From assembly GCA_024401215.1 (NCBI GenBank), contig JAKSLL010000021.1:1-51449 (forward strand): a stretch of 51,449 bases of DNA, read 5' to 3'. Under the pieces are notes generated by a model. That model searched no databases. It had not been told where the DNA came from and saw nothing but the letters and a program-made list of their open reading frames with translations. Shown in pieces: positions 1 to 7,743 of this stretch; the stretch's first letter is position 1, and every line of letters begins with the position of its first letter. The translations under genes and the position numbers were made by a program. The DNA is from Bacteroidaceae bacterium. Its GTDB lineage: Bacteria; Bacteroidota; Bacteroidia; Bacteroidales; Bacteroidaceae.

Positions 1-296
1 TTGATAACTTCGTGGATGAAAGAGTTCTCACTTTGCTGACCAAAAGAGAAAAAGGGGTGTCGGCTACGATACACTCTCGCTATACCGAACAGTTCAAGTT
101 GGATGTGGAGAAGCACAATGAGCAATACGATACTGTGGTGTTCGTACAGTTGCCCCATAAATCCCATGACCGTTTCTTGGTTGTTGATGATGATGTGTAC
201 CTGATGGGTGCAAGTGTCAAGGATATGGGTACCAGCCTTTGCGCTATAACAAAGATGGAGATGTCGCCAGATGTAGTATTGAATTTGCTGAAATGA
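1..296 (+). CDS. C-terminal part of an ORF6N/KilA-N-type protein (cut by window edge)
   Basis: The open frame enters from the left edge (Asp-Asn-Phe precede the GTG at 12), so this is the end of a longer gene and that GTG is probably not the start. The tail HDRFLVVDDDVYLMGASVKD resembles the C-terminal region that Bacteroidales ORF6N proteins carry behind their DNA-binding domain (HDRFLIID...GASLKDLG type). The N-terminal DNA-binding half is outside the window. Such proteins are common near mobile elements and are thought to be phage-derived regulators; I see nothing that gives a specific role. The family call rests on recalled similarity of a short segment. Confidence 0.6.
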   Translation, partial: DNFVDERVLTLLTKREKGVSATIHSRYTEQFKLDVEKHNEQYDTVVFVQLPHKSHDRFLVVDDDVYLMGASVKDMGTSLCAITKMEMSPDVVLNLLK

Positions 297-472
297 TAAC
301 AGACAAAGGGGGAAAAAGGAATAAAAGCAATCGTGGCAAAGCCTTTCTTTCCCCTTTTGTCATTACTTTACTTTAATGCGTATGTATATATGACGGTGTT
401 AAAGTAAAGTGAACTTGAATGTAGTTTATTTTGTAAACTAATGTTAAATAAGGTATATTTTATTGAGAAATA

Positions 473-504
473 TTTGGTTTATATTATAAACTTATGTAAC
501 TTTG
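473..504 (+). promoter_or_regulatory. Bacteroidetes-type promoter
   Basis: A -7 box TAACTTTG lies at 497-504 and a TTTG at 473-476, 20 bases upstream, the usual spacing for the Bacteroidetes major sigma factor. It would start transcription near 510 and drive the genes at 662 and 1309. The rest of the gap, 297-472, is AT-rich and shows no gene or clear repeat. Confidence 0.75.
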
Positions 505-510
505 CACCCG

Positions 511-595
511 AAACCATTAGTGTGAGAAGAGTATCATGCTAGCTTAAAGCAAGCGAGAGTCGACCTCCTTGCTTCTCTTTTTACCGAAATGGTTT
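511..595 (+). ncRNA. Folded 5' leader or small RNA candidate
   Basis: Directly after the predicted start site, AAACCATT (511-518) pairs with AATGGTTT (588-595). Inside, GAGAAG (524-529) can pair with CTTCTC (572-577), or alternatively AAGCAAG (547-553) with CTTGCTT (568-574). The two inner pairings share bases 572-574 and exclude each other, so a switch is conceivable. It lies about 70 bases before the coding start. It could be a leader, or a small RNA with readthrough; no known family is recognised. Confidence 0.35.
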
Positions 596-661
596 ATAAA
601 ATAAACTGAGTAACGAACCTGACACATTATATAATATTATGTGTCGCAAACAACAAGAAAA

Positions 662-1312
662 ATGGAAGAAAAGAAGATTTCTGAGAAAGAGAGCCTGGAG
701 CTCATATCGCAAATGATACAGCAGACAAAGAATAGAATTGCAGTTGGAAGTGGCAAGCCGTTCATCGTTTGGGGAGTCGTCATGATGATGGTTGCTGTCG
801 TAGTAGGATTAGGGATACAGCTCACTGGCAACGGAATGTGGATGTGGGGCTACTTTGCCATACCTGTGCTTGGTTATTTGTACCAATACATCAACCAAAG
901 ACAAGTTCGTAAGAGTGTCCAGCCACAAGTAAAAACTTACATCGAGGAGAATCTGCAACTCGTATGGAAAGGTATAGGCACTATTCTCTTGTCATATCCA
1001 GCTATAATTCTTGTATTACGTTTCAACGAACCAAGAGCATGGATAGGCATGTACTTCATTGGTGCATTTATGCCCATGGTTGGAGCCTATCTTACTTGTT
1101 TGATGCTCAAGATTCACAAAATCAATTATTATATTGGACTCCCAATGGGTATGTGTCTCATGATGTTGTCGGATCTGTTCATTAACCAAACGATGACCAA
1201 TAACTACAATTTCTTTTTTGCAGTACTTTCATTCTTCTCCCTTGTTGTGCCTGGAATCATCATCAATAAAGAGGCACATAATAGTAACGTCAAGAGGAAC
1301 GATAACATATGA
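662..1312 (+). CDS. Multi-pass membrane protein of unknown function
   Basis: The predicted protein has 216 residues. After a charged N-terminus of about 35 residues come roughly six hydrophobic segments in three pairs (residues ~37-55, 62-80, 105-122, 127-148, 155-170, 180-200). I chose the ATG at 662; a GTG at 641 in frame would add seven residues. No catalytic motif is visible. Its stop overlaps the start of the winged-helix regulator at 1309 (ATGA overlap), so the two are co-translated. Small membrane proteins paired with winged-helix regulators are frequent in Bacteroidales, and the regulator may control this pair, but that is inference. Confidence 0.75.
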   Translation: MEEKKISEKESLELISQMIQQTKNRIAVGSGKPFIVWGVVMMMVAVVVGLGIQLTGNGMWMWGYFAIPVLGYLYQYINQRQVRKSVQPQVKTYIEENLQLVWKGIGTILLSYPAIILVLRFNEPRAWIGMYFIGAFMPMVGAYLTCLMLKIHKINYYIGLPMGMCLMMLSDLFINQTMTNNYNFFFAVLSFFSLVVPGIIINKEAHNSNVKRNDNI

Positions 1313-1596
1313 TGAAAGAACTAGATCCGCTATTACATAGTCAGCTCCGACTTGCTATCATGTCCATTCTGCTAAGTGTTGAAGAAGCCGACTTCGTCTA
1401 TCTGAAGGAGAAGACGGAATCGACTGCAGGCAACCTCAGTGTGCAGCTGGACAAGCTCAGTACGGCTGGCTACATCAAGAAAGAAACAGATGGCTCGGGC
1501 ACCAAACCTCGAACCATCTGCAAGATGACCGATACAGGACGTGAAGCCATGCAAAAGTATGTGGAAGCCCTAAAGACATATTTTGCTGGTCTATAA
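1309..1596 (+). CDS. Winged-helix transcriptional regulator (HTH_34/MarR-like)
   Basis: This 95-residue protein consists almost entirely of one winged-helix domain. The pattern LRLAIMSILL, then AGNLSVQLDKLSTAGYIKK (recognition helix) and a TDTGREAM segment after the wing is typical of PF13601-type regulators, which bind DNA as dimers and lack a separate ligand domain. It overlaps the upstream membrane gene by four bases. Autoregulation of the operon from the promoter at 473-504 is plausible. A second ATG follows at 1312, so the protein could start one residue later. Confidence 0.8.
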   Translation: MMKELDPLLHSQLRLAIMSILLSVEEADFVYLKEKTESTAGNLSVQLDKLSTAGYIKKETDGSGTKPRTICKMTDTGREAMQKYVEALKTYFAGL

Positions 1597-1601
1597 CACA
1601 A

Positions 1602-1637
1602 AATGCTGCCCTCCTTTTTCTTTTGGAAGGCAGCATT
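1602..1637. terminator. Bidirectional terminator between convergent genes
   Basis: AATGCTGCC (1602-1610) pairs with GGCAGCATT (1629-1637) around a T-rich loop. It separates the regulator from the convergent relaxase gene and probably stops transcription from both sides. Confidence 0.55.
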
Positions 1638-1659
1638 CATATTCTCATGCCAGCTATCA

Positions 1660-3111
1660 CTACATTGAAATACCTTGACCTCCTTTGCCGAGACGATGAT
1701 CGTATTTGCCAGTTGCAATGTCCTCTACCTCGCTATAGGCTCTTTCTGATTCGTAGTCATTCAAGTGCCCTTCGCTTTCTGCGAACATTGCAAGCCAGTT
1801 GCCCACACTAATACGTGCCTCTTTGTTTTCCGCATACTGGTCAATGATTGTCTTTATGGCAACTACTTCATCGTTTGGGAAGATGTCGCCATGCTTACCA
1901 TTTCCTCCAAATGCAGAATGTGCATAGTCTATGATTGCGTCAATGACCTTGCGAAACAAATTGCTGGTTCTATAGTATGCCTTAGCAAGAGCAAGCAACA
2001 CATCGTTTCTCCAACTCACACGCTTTTCCATCGCTTCGAGTTCTTGCTTATCGCTGGAAACCTTGTAAGTAAGATCGCAAGTGAGCGATTCGCATTTTCT
2101 TTTGAGGGCAGTGATTGTCTGTTCATCACGCTTCTTAGCCTCAATATAGGGCTTAGTTTGTTCTGCAACAGCAGCCTTTACCTTTTGGGAGAATTCTTTT
2201 TCAAGTCGTTGTTTCTCCTTGGGAATTGCCTCTTCGAGTTCCTTGTTTCTCTTTTCGATGGCTGCATATTTGCCCTTACCGAACATATTGGCGGTTCCAG
2301 AAAGGATGGCATCCAAACCTCCTCGTCTCTCTTGTGCAAGTTCTTCTTCCTTTTCTGCAATCTGGGCGTTTAATTCATTCAGACGACTTGCCTTTGCGTT
2401 ATTCTCTTTATTGAGGTGGTCAGACTCGGCTTTTTGCTCTTCGATTTTAGCACGCTGCTTGCTAATGACAAAGTCGTTGCGCTCTAGATGCTCCTTGCCT
2501 GTCTCTTCTTTGCTTCGCCCTCTGTCCATTTCAAGGCATTCGGCTGCCAGATCCTGCATTCTGCTCATGTCAGCTTTGCCTGTCTTGATGGACTTGCCTG
2601 TTGTGTGATCCATCCAATCCCATATCAAATGAACATGATAGTTGGGAATCCATGCGTCAGTATCGTCTTTGTTCTCATAGTGACCTTCGTCTTTGTGAAA
2701 GAATATCTGAAGAGGTTTGATGTGAAGTTCCTCATGAACCTTTTGTGCGTAAAGCTTAACCTGATCAAACGTGGTGTTGGCACTGCATACCAATACACTT
2801 TCTCTGATTGGCGAACTTCCTTGAACCTTCTTTGTCTTACCAGTCTTCTTGTCAGTGATGGTTCGTTCCTTTGTTTGTAAAGCGCGTCCTGTTTTCTCCT
2901 TTACCATGATGGCTATGTCATCGTAGTATTGTTGGAGATTGCGACCTTCCATGTCAGATGAGATCCATTCCACGTTTTGGGGAACAAGGTCGGGACGGAT
3001 GTAAATTTCATCCTTGTTGATGTGGGCAATGTATTCTGGTGTACGTCTGTTATGTGCCTCGCTTTGCCCAATGTTGCATGGCTTGACGTGATCTGATGTG
3101 TAGTTAGGCAT
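1660..3111 (-). CDS. MobV/Pre family relaxase (mobilization protein)
   Basis: The 483-residue protein has the Mob_Pre (PF01076) pattern. HKDEGH at residues 139-144 and PNYHVH, with His159 and His161, form the metal-binding HUH region typical of MobV relaxases, which nick oriT and start conjugative transfer in trans of a helper element. Residues ~215-380 are highly charged and probably coiled coil, as in other Bacteroides Mob proteins; the C-terminus is less conserved. The likely oriT lies just upstream (3281-3320). The gene is last in a minus-strand set with the RepA-like ATPase and the HTH gene. No frameshift is seen. Plasmid recombination enzyme is another name for the same family. Confidence 0.85.
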   Translation of the reverse strand: MPNYTSDHVKPCNIGQSEAHNRRTPEYIAHINKDEIYIRPDLVPQNVEWISSDMEGRNLQQYYDDIAIMVKEKTGRALQTKERTITDKKTGKTKKVQGSSPIRESVLVCSANTTFDQVKLYAQKVHEELHIKPLQIFFHKDEGHYENKDDTDAWIPNYHVHLIWDWMDHTTGKSIKTGKADMSRMQDLAAECLEMDRGRSKEETGKEHLERNDFVISKQRAKIEEQKAESDHLNKENNAKASRLNELNAQIAEKEEELAQERRGGLDAILSGTANMFGKGKYAAIEKRNKELEEAIPKEKQRLEKEFSQKVKAAVAEQTKPYIEAKKRDEQTITALKRKCESLTCDLTYKVSSDKQELEAMEKRVSWRNDVLLALAKAYYRTSNLFRKVIDAIIDYAHSAFGGNGKHGDIFPNDEVVAIKTIIDQYAENKEARISVGNWLAMFAESEGHLNDYESERAYSEVEDIATGKYDHRLGKGGQGISM

Positions 3112-3280
3112 TTCTTGTTACATTTGAGTTTGGGTTCTTGGGGCAGAGTCCTAAGTGGAGGGTGCAGGGAGAGAGTCACTTCCTGCTCAGGGTTCTTATG
3201 GGGCAGATGCCCATGAGCAGGGTATTGGGACAGAGTCCTGATTGGGTCGGGGCAAAGCCCAGGCTCTCGGCAGAGCCCAC

Positions 3281-3320
3281 AACTACGTAAACGCAGTGTG
3301 TAGTTATAGTGGGCTATAAC
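3281..3320 (-). other. Candidate oriT / nick region
   Basis: The 288-base gap 3112-3399 upstream of the relaxase is rich in short inverted repeats. AACTAC (3281-3286) pairs with GTAGTT (3300-3305), and GTTATAG (3303-3309) with CTATAAC (3314-3320) around a TGGG loop. Between 3130 and 3280 there are about five degenerate GGGCAGAGTCC-like units, each able to form a small hairpin. Clustered inverted repeats next to a MobV gene are the usual setting of oriT. The exact nick site cannot be read from this alone. Confidence 0.45.
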
Positions 3321-3399
3321 TTGGGCAAGCCCTTCGTTTTGTTCAGCAAGCTGCTTTAAGAAACTCTCCTATATACGCCCTTTGATTAAAGTAAAGTTA

Positions 3400-4476
3400 C
3401 TACCAGTGTCTCTCGGGATTGAGAATGTTTTTTCCCTTGTCATTCTTGATGATAATACGCTTGTTCCACAAGCACGTGATGATAGTTGAAATTTTGTTGT
3501 TGCCCATAGGATGCTTCTCTTTTTCGTATGCAGCTTTGAGTGCTTTATGCAATTCTTGGTAACCGTATATTGCATCAGGATTTGCATAAATTGCATCTAT
3601 CACACGCTGGTGAACCTGTAAAGGCGTAGTCGTGAAAGGGTCTTTGTTCTCTGGCGGTCTGCCAGTAGGTTTGTTCTCGAATGAGTAATCATCCAAGAGT
3701 TCTGGCAAATGTTCCTCATTGATGCGAAATGCAAAAGGATCAAATTCTCTATCACGAATGCAAACTGCTTCGACCTTGCTGATGTTATGGTCAGTCTTGT
3801 CTTTCTCGACCTGCAACACAGTTTCTGCCTTGTTGAGTAGTTCTGTACCTATATGACCTCTGGCATTGTCGTCACCCTTGTTCTGATGAAGGATGGTGTG
3901 AAGATGTATCTGAAATTCATCTGTCCACTGCATCAACTTGGATATGATAAAAGTTGCCTCAGATGGAGAGTTGATGTCAACAACAAGATCTCTTACACCA
4001 TCAATGATTACCAGTCCCAAACCATCTATTCCATGAATGGCAGCATCTATTATTCCAAGACGGTCTGCAGGAGTATGCTTGCGAAGTCCCAGGAACTCCA
4101 GTCGGTCGCAATCCTCATCATCGGGAAGTCCTGCCAGTTTGAGGATACGCTTGTACACTCTGTTGCAGTGGTGATCACTCTGCTCGGTGTCAACATAGAG
4201 AATCTTGTTCTTGTCAGGAGGGAAACAACCAGTGTAGTTTACCACCATGTCGCCTTTGAGCGCAGCTGCCACAATAGCAGAAAGGTTGAAGGTCTTTTTA
4301 CTTTTGGCTTTACCGATGGAGGCACTGAAGTTGCCCAAGGTGCAGATTGTGACCTCTCCAACCTTGAGAACTTCAGGATCCTTCTCTATCACATCATGGA
4401 CACTGAGCCTTGACTTGTGCCATAAGCCCACATAATCAATTGGCTGAGTTTGCATACTGGGAGCGAGAGCATTCAT
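3400..4476 (-). CDS. RepA/RecA-like AAA ATPase of a mobilizable element
   Basis: The 358-residue protein has a RecA/DnaB-like core: a relaxed P-loop in GKAKSKKTF at residues ~54-62, a Walker B-like strand LVIIDGVRDLV, and a following segment HLHTILHQNK. The C-terminal ~100 residues look like a small helical DNA-binding region. ATPases of this type sit between the excisionase-like gene and the mob gene in Bacteroides integrative mobilizable elements and are thought to act in replication or processing of the excised circle. Its start overlaps the stop of the HTH gene (ATGA at 4473-4476). The exact role is inferred from the family setting. Confidence 0.7.
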   Translation of the reverse strand: MNALAPSMQTQPIDYVGLWHKSRLSVHDVIEKDPEVLKVGEVTICTLGNFSASIGKAKSKKTFNLSAIVAAALKGDMVVNYTGCFPPDKNKILYVDTEQSDHHCNRVYKRILKLAGLPDDEDCDRLEFLGLRKHTPADRLGIIDAAIHGIDGLGLVIIDGVRDLVVDINSPSEATFIISKLMQWTDEFQIHLHTILHQNKGDDNARGHIGTELLNKAETVLQVEKDKTDHNISKVEAVCIRDREFDPFAFRINEEHLPELLDDYSFENKPTGRPPENKDPFTTTPLQVHQRVIDAIYANPDAIYGYQELHKALKAAYEKEKHPMGNNKISTIITCLWNKRIIIKNDKGKNILNPERHW

Positions 4477-4823
4477 GACGCACCTCCTTCCTGTGAGGCA
4501 GAAGTCTCGTAGGCAGTCGCTGAGATGTTCTTGCGGTTCTTGATGAAGTCGTAAACCTCTTCCTTGAGATATACCACCTTCGCATTTCCATCTTTGTAGT
4601 TACAGAGGATGCCTTCCTTGTTCCAACGCCAAAGGCTTGTGAGACTTGCCTTGAGCAATTTCGCAACCTCTTGACGTGTCATGTATTTGTCCTCCATCTC
4701 AGTTGTGGAAGGTGATGTCGCACTTTGTACAGCGACAAGATTTCTGGCAGCTTCATGTACCATGTTCATATAGTCAGACATAGTCATTACCACGAACTGC
4801 GTATTTGAATTGTTTTCTAACAT
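4473..4823 (-). CDS. Excisionase-like helix-turn-helix protein
   Basis: This protein has 116 residues from the ATG at 4823; a longer frame to 4877 exists but reads through what looks like leader. Residues ~48-95 form an HTH_17/MerR-like domain: MTRQEVAKLLKASLTSLWRW followed by a wing and VYLKEEVYDFI. Such proteins accompany tyrosine integrases as directionality factors or regulate the mobilization genes. Here no integrase is found on either side, so the partner is missing or encoded elsewhere. It is first in the three-gene minus-strand set. Confidence 0.7.
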   Translation of the reverse strand: MLENNSNTQFVVMTMSDYMNMVHEAARNLVAVQSATSPSTTEMEDKYMTRQEVAKLLKASLTSLWRWNKEGILCNYKDGNAKVVYLKEEVYDFIKNRKNISATAYETSASQEGGAS

Positions 4824-4936
4824 ATTATTACTCTTGTTAAATTTGCATTGCCAGCCTCTGAGGTGCCTTCCACACACCTGTCACTGGTATGGCGGAAAGA
4901 AGTGGCAGTGGAAGTGCCGACTTCAAAACCGCAGTG

Positions 4937-4944
4937 CAAAGTTA
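4937..4944 (-). promoter_or_regulatory. Promoter -7 box for the mobilization operon
   Basis: On the minus strand this reads TAACTTTG, the Bacteroidetes -7 consensus, about 113 bases upstream of the HTH start at 4823. The -33 region (TTTTCG, near 4967) is weak. Transcription would begin near 4930. Confidence 0.55.
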
Positions 4945-5013
4945 CGACAAGAATGACGATACGACGAAAATAGCTGATTTTCAGAGCCTGTTCTTAACAA
5001 GATTTGGCTTACG

Positions 5014-5222
5014 AGTATGATTTTACACGAATAATCATACTATAAAATGTTGAGAAGGTGTATTTCTTGCTATTTGGCGAATTGGATTGAAACTATTCTG
5101 TTTCCTCGAATTTGGGAAAATGAAATCTGATGAAAATACGTGTTCGCAAGATAAAAAAGCATGAAAATGTGCGAAAACCATGTTGCTGTACAAATGTCTC
5201 TGTGTTCGCAATGTGTTCGCAA
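5014..5222. repeat. Inverted repeat and three GTGTTCGCAA direct repeats
   Basis: The 397-base gap between the HTH gene and tRNA-Met has no gene. It holds an inverted repeat AGTATGAT (5014-5021) / ATCATACT (5034-5041) and the decamer GTGTTCGCAA three times (5140-5149, 5202-5211, 5213-5222). Repeats at the edge of a mobilization module beside tRNA genes may be integrase or excisionase binding sites or an attachment end. No matching copy was seen on the left side of the module. Confidence 0.4.
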
Positions 5223-5233
5223 AGCAAAAGAAA

Positions 5234-5262
5234 AAGCAGCTAAGCTTGTGGCTTAACTGCTT
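5234..5262 (-). terminator. Terminator of the tRNA operon
   Basis: On the minus strand, AAGCAG and TAAGC segments pair with their complements (5234-5245 with 5251-5262, one mismatch) and are followed by a T-run. This is a good intrinsic terminator just downstream of tRNA-Met. Confidence 0.6.
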
Positions 5263-5274
5263 GATTTTGAGAGG

Positions 5275-5348
5275 TGGACCAGCTAGGGCTTGAACCTAGG
5301 ACCTCCAGATTATGAGTCTGTTGCTCTAACCAACTGAGCTACAAGTCC
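5275..5348 (-). tRNA. tRNA-Met (CAT)
   Basis: A 74-base cloverleaf reads GGACTTG at the 5' end, D arm with GTTGGTTA, anticodon loop CTCATAA (anticodon CAT), and T arm TTCAAGC flanked by CTAGG/CCTAG. The acceptor stem has one T-T mismatch (position 6 to 67) and the anticodon stem an A-G mismatch at its base. CCA is not encoded. It is most likely the elongator methionine tRNA; a lysidine-type tRNA-Ile cannot be fully excluded. It is transcribed with, and downstream of, tRNA-Gln. Confidence 0.85.
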
Positions 5349-5390
5349 GATGTTTTGAGTTTTGATCCTATTTCAGTGTCAAATCTCTGG

Positions 5391-5461
5391 TTGTGTTACC
5401 AGGATTCGAACCTGGACTGAGAGAACCAAAAACTCTAGTGCTGCCATTACACCATAACACA
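5391..5461 (-). tRNA. tRNA-Gln (TTG)
   Basis: A 71-base cloverleaf has a perfect 7-bp acceptor stem (TGTGTTA with TAACACA), discriminator A, then CCA in the genome. The anticodon loop TTTTGGT gives anticodon TTG. The T loop TTCGAAT is canonical. The gene lies 42 bases upstream of tRNA-Met on the same strand and they probably form one transcript ending at 5234. Confidence 0.88.
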
Positions 5462-5596
5462 ATCCTCAAGCGTCCGCTTTTAGGGGATTATGCCTTGTGG
5501 ATAACATATCCTTTTGCGAATGCGGGTGCAAAGTTAATGCTTTTATTTAGATTTGCAAAAAGAAATGGAGAAAAATATTGAAAAAAGTTATTTTTG

Positions 5597-5628
5597 TTTG
5601 TCTTATATAATAAATATGTCTATCTTTG
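5597..5628 (+). promoter_or_regulatory. Promoter of psd-pssA
   Basis: TTTG at 5597-5600 and TATCTTTG at 5621-5628 are 20 bases apart, matching the Bacteroidetes promoter. The start of transcription near 5635 leaves a leader of about 40 bases. Confidence 0.75.
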
Positions 5629-5673
5629 CATGTAGAAAAATCTACTAAAACAGAAATAACATACTTAAATATA

Positions 5674-6381
5674 ATGACAAAGGAAAAGCCGATTATCCAT
5701 AATAAACGTAGAAATAAAATAAGAATACATCATGAAGGGAAGCATACCTTGTTGTACACAGGTGCTGTTGCATTGGTAATATTGACATTGGCATGGTTCT
5801 CTCGCGGCACATTGAATTGGGGCAGTTATGTTATTATGGGTGTTGTTGTCATCCTTTATGGCATATTGCTGAATTTCTTCCGTTGCCCAATCCGAATGTT
5901 TCAAGGTCCGACGACTGGTACTGTTGTTGCTCCTGCTGATGGAAAGATTGTGGTGATTGAAGAAGTGGAGGAGAACGAGTATTTTCATGACAAGCGTCTT
6001 ATGGTAAGCATTTTCATGAGCATTACAAATGTTCATGCAAACTGGATTCCCTGTGAAGGTACAATCGTAAAGGTTGGCCACCAGAATGGAAATTTCATGA
6101 AGGCATACCTTCCAAAGGCAAGTACGGAGAATGAGCGTTCAATGGTGGTGATAAAAACTCATCATGGTCATGAAGTGATGGCGAGGCAGATAGCAGGAGC
6201 TATGGCTCGTCGTATTGTGACATATTCAAAGCCTGGTGATGAATGTTTCATTGATGACCACATGGGATTTATTAAGTTTGGCAGTCGTGTGGATGTTTAT
6301 CTTCCACTTGGCACAGAGGTGCTTGTAAAGATGGGACAGTCAACTGTTGGTGATGAAACGATTATTGCAAGACTTAAATAA
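5674..6381 (+). CDS. psd: Phosphatidylserine decarboxylase
   Basis: The enzyme converts phosphatidylserine to phosphatidylethanolamine at the inner membrane, the last step of the pathway whose previous step is the next gene. It has 235 residues from the ATG at 5674, the first ATG after the predicted start of transcription. Two membrane segments (residues ~25-42 and 50-68) are followed by the catalytic domain. The self-cleavage site is Gly203-Ser204 in FIKFGSR; Ser204 would become the pyruvoyl group. The FGS form with a short chain is the Bacteroidetes/archaeal-like type rather than the LGST type of E. coli. Only two bases separate it from pssA. Confidence 0.93.
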   Translation: MTKEKPIIHNKRRNKIRIHHEGKHTLLYTGAVALVILTLAWFSRGTLNWGSYVIMGVVVILYGILLNFFRCPIRMFQGPTTGTVVAPADGKIVVIEEVEENEYFHDKRLMVSIFMSITNVHANWIPCEGTIVKVGHQNGNFMKAYLPKASTENERSMVVIKTHHGHEVMARQIAGAMARRIVTYSKPGDECFIDDHMGFIKFGSRVDVYLPLGTEVLVKMGQSTVGDETIIARLK

Positions 6382-6383
6382 CG

Positions 6384-7133
6384 ATGAAGAAACATATTCC
6401 AAATATTATTACTTGTTGCAATCTTATTTGTGGATGTATTGCAACGTATTGTGGATTTAAGCAGGGATACGATTTCGCATTCCTTTTCATTCTGCTCGGT
6501 GCATTTTTTGATTTCTTTGACGGAATGACAGCTCGTGCATTAGGAGTGAGTGGTAAGATAGGATTGGAGCTTGATTCTCTTGCCGACTGTGTTACATTTG
6601 GTGTAGCTCCGTCCTCAATATTGTTCACGCTGTTTTTCCATGTTCAATATCCTGAAATTTTGGATGCTCTTGTTGTCCGTCAGGTAATGCCTTTTACAGC
6701 ATTCCTCATTGCAGCGTTCTCTGCTTTGAGGCTTGCGAAATTTAATATTGATGAGCGACAGCATTTTGGATTTATAGGAATGCCTACACCTGCAAATGCT
6801 ATTTTCTGGGCGTCTTTGGTGTGCAGCAGCAAGGAGTGGCTGGTTGGTCCCCGTTTCAATGTTGTATTTTTGTTCCTCTTTATGATACTCTTCTGCTGGC
6901 TTCTTGTGTGTGAAGTGCCAATGTTCGCTTTCAAATTCAAAACTATGAGCTGGGCAGAAAATAAAGTGAAATACATATTCTTGATGATATGCTTTGTCGT
7001 ACTTTGTAGTTCGGCTGTTGTTGGTGGCGCAAATGGCATGTTATGGTATAGTTTGATACGCGCGTTGTCTGTTTGTATCGGACTTTATGTCTTAGTTTCT
7101 ATTGTGGCATCATATTTGTCTAAGAGAGATTAA
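6384..7133 (+). CDS. pssA: CDP-diacylglycerol-serine O-phosphatidyltransferase
   Basis: This integral membrane enzyme makes phosphatidylserine from CDP-diacylglycerol and L-serine. Residues 46-68 match the CDP-alcohol phosphotransferase signature DG-x2-AR-x8-G-x3-D-x3-D exactly (Asp46, Gly47, Ala50, Arg51, Gly60, Asp64, Asp68). About seven to eight hydrophobic segments cover the 249 residues. It is translated right after psd (two-base gap), so both steps of phosphatidylethanolamine synthesis form one operon. Confidence 0.93.
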   Translation: MKKHIPNIITCCNLICGCIATYCGFKQGYDFAFLFILLGAFFDFFDGMTARALGVSGKIGLELDSLADCVTFGVAPSSILFTLFFHVQYPEILDALVVRQVMPFTAFLIAAFSALRLAKFNIDERQHFGFIGMPTPANAIFWASLVCSSKEWLVGPRFNVVFLFLFMILFCWLLVCEVPMFAFKFKTMSWAENKVKYIFLMICFVVLCSSAVVGGANGMLWYSLIRALSVCIGLYVLVSIVASYLSKRD

Positions 7134-7268
7134 GTGACAAGGCATATCTTGTTTTATGGCTGCTGCTTGCTTGTCTTAGGAAAGCAATGGTAAAAGAGCG
7201 GTAGCCAAATAGAACAGCAAAATGTTTCTAAGTCACTAATTCTCCATTACTAATTATTAGAAAGAAAT

Positions 7269-7580
7269 ATGATTGAAGCACTACTGACTATTATAGGTAT
7301 TATATTGGTTTCCTTGCTTGTTGTATTCGGCATAGGAATCTTTATAATGTGCAAACTTGTTGGAGGTTTTGGTAATTTGAAGAAGATATGGTCCTTCTTT
7401 TCTGGCTTTAAGAAGAAGTCTGATAGCAAGAAGAAAAAGAGTTCATTTTCTAACACCAAAACTTCGTCAAATTCATCATCATCGTCCTCTTCTTCTTCAT
7501 CTTCTTCTGCTGCTAGTACGGGAGGTAAGATTTTTAACAGAAATGAGGGCACTTATGTTGACTTTGAGGAGATTAAGTGA
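7269..7580 (+). CDS. DUF4834 family small membrane protein
   Basis: The 103-residue protein has one N-terminal membrane segment (residues ~4-27), a lysine-rich stretch, a low-complexity serine run (about residues 59-80) and a short conserved end, GGKIFNRNEGTYVDFEEIK. This matches Bacteroidales DUF4834 proteins, often found behind pssA. Function is unknown. The serine run is encoded by mixed TCA/TCT/TCC codons and could vary in length. The preceding gap of 135 bases contains a short AATTAG-type repeat (7236-7260) and no clear promoter. Confidence 0.7.
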   Translation: MIEALLTIIGIILVSLLVVFGIGIFIMCKLVGGFGNLKKIWSFFSGFKKKSDSKKKKSSFSNTKTSSNSSSSSSSSSSSSAASTGGKIFNRNEGTYVDFEEIK

Positions 7581-7638
7581 GTTTGGGTGTTTAGTTTGTG
7601 ACTATCTATTTACATTTGTGATTTACCACATACCACAT

Positions 7639-7680
7639 ACAGAAAGAGGGATTAGGCTGCAGCCTAATCCCTCTTTCTGT
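7639..7680. terminator. Perfect 42-bp palindrome, bidirectional terminator
   Basis: Both 21-base arms (7639-7659 and 7660-7680) are exact reverse complements with no spacer, centred on CTGCAG. A GC-rich core is flanked by A/T-rich ends, so RNA from either strand forms a strong hairpin. It lies between the convergent DUF4834 and proA genes. Confidence 0.75.
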
Positions 7681-7743
7681 TACGCATCTATAGCAAATGT
7701 CCGTGTTGGATACTTGCTTGTTTAGGTTGGTGCGTATGCTTAT

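Noticed and set aside
1765-2880. Several open frames on the plus strand opposite the relaxase
   Set aside because: They are shadows of the relaxase coding sequence; the HUH motif supports the minus-strand frame.
5393-5581. 62-codon open frame on the plus strand
   Set aside because: It lies mostly over the tRNA-Gln gene in antisense and has no family-like sequence.
7440-7510. Serine repeat of the DUF4834 protein as a phase-variable tract
   Set aside because: Codons are mixed and units are multiples of three, so slippage would not shift the frame; family members have similar low-complexity parts.
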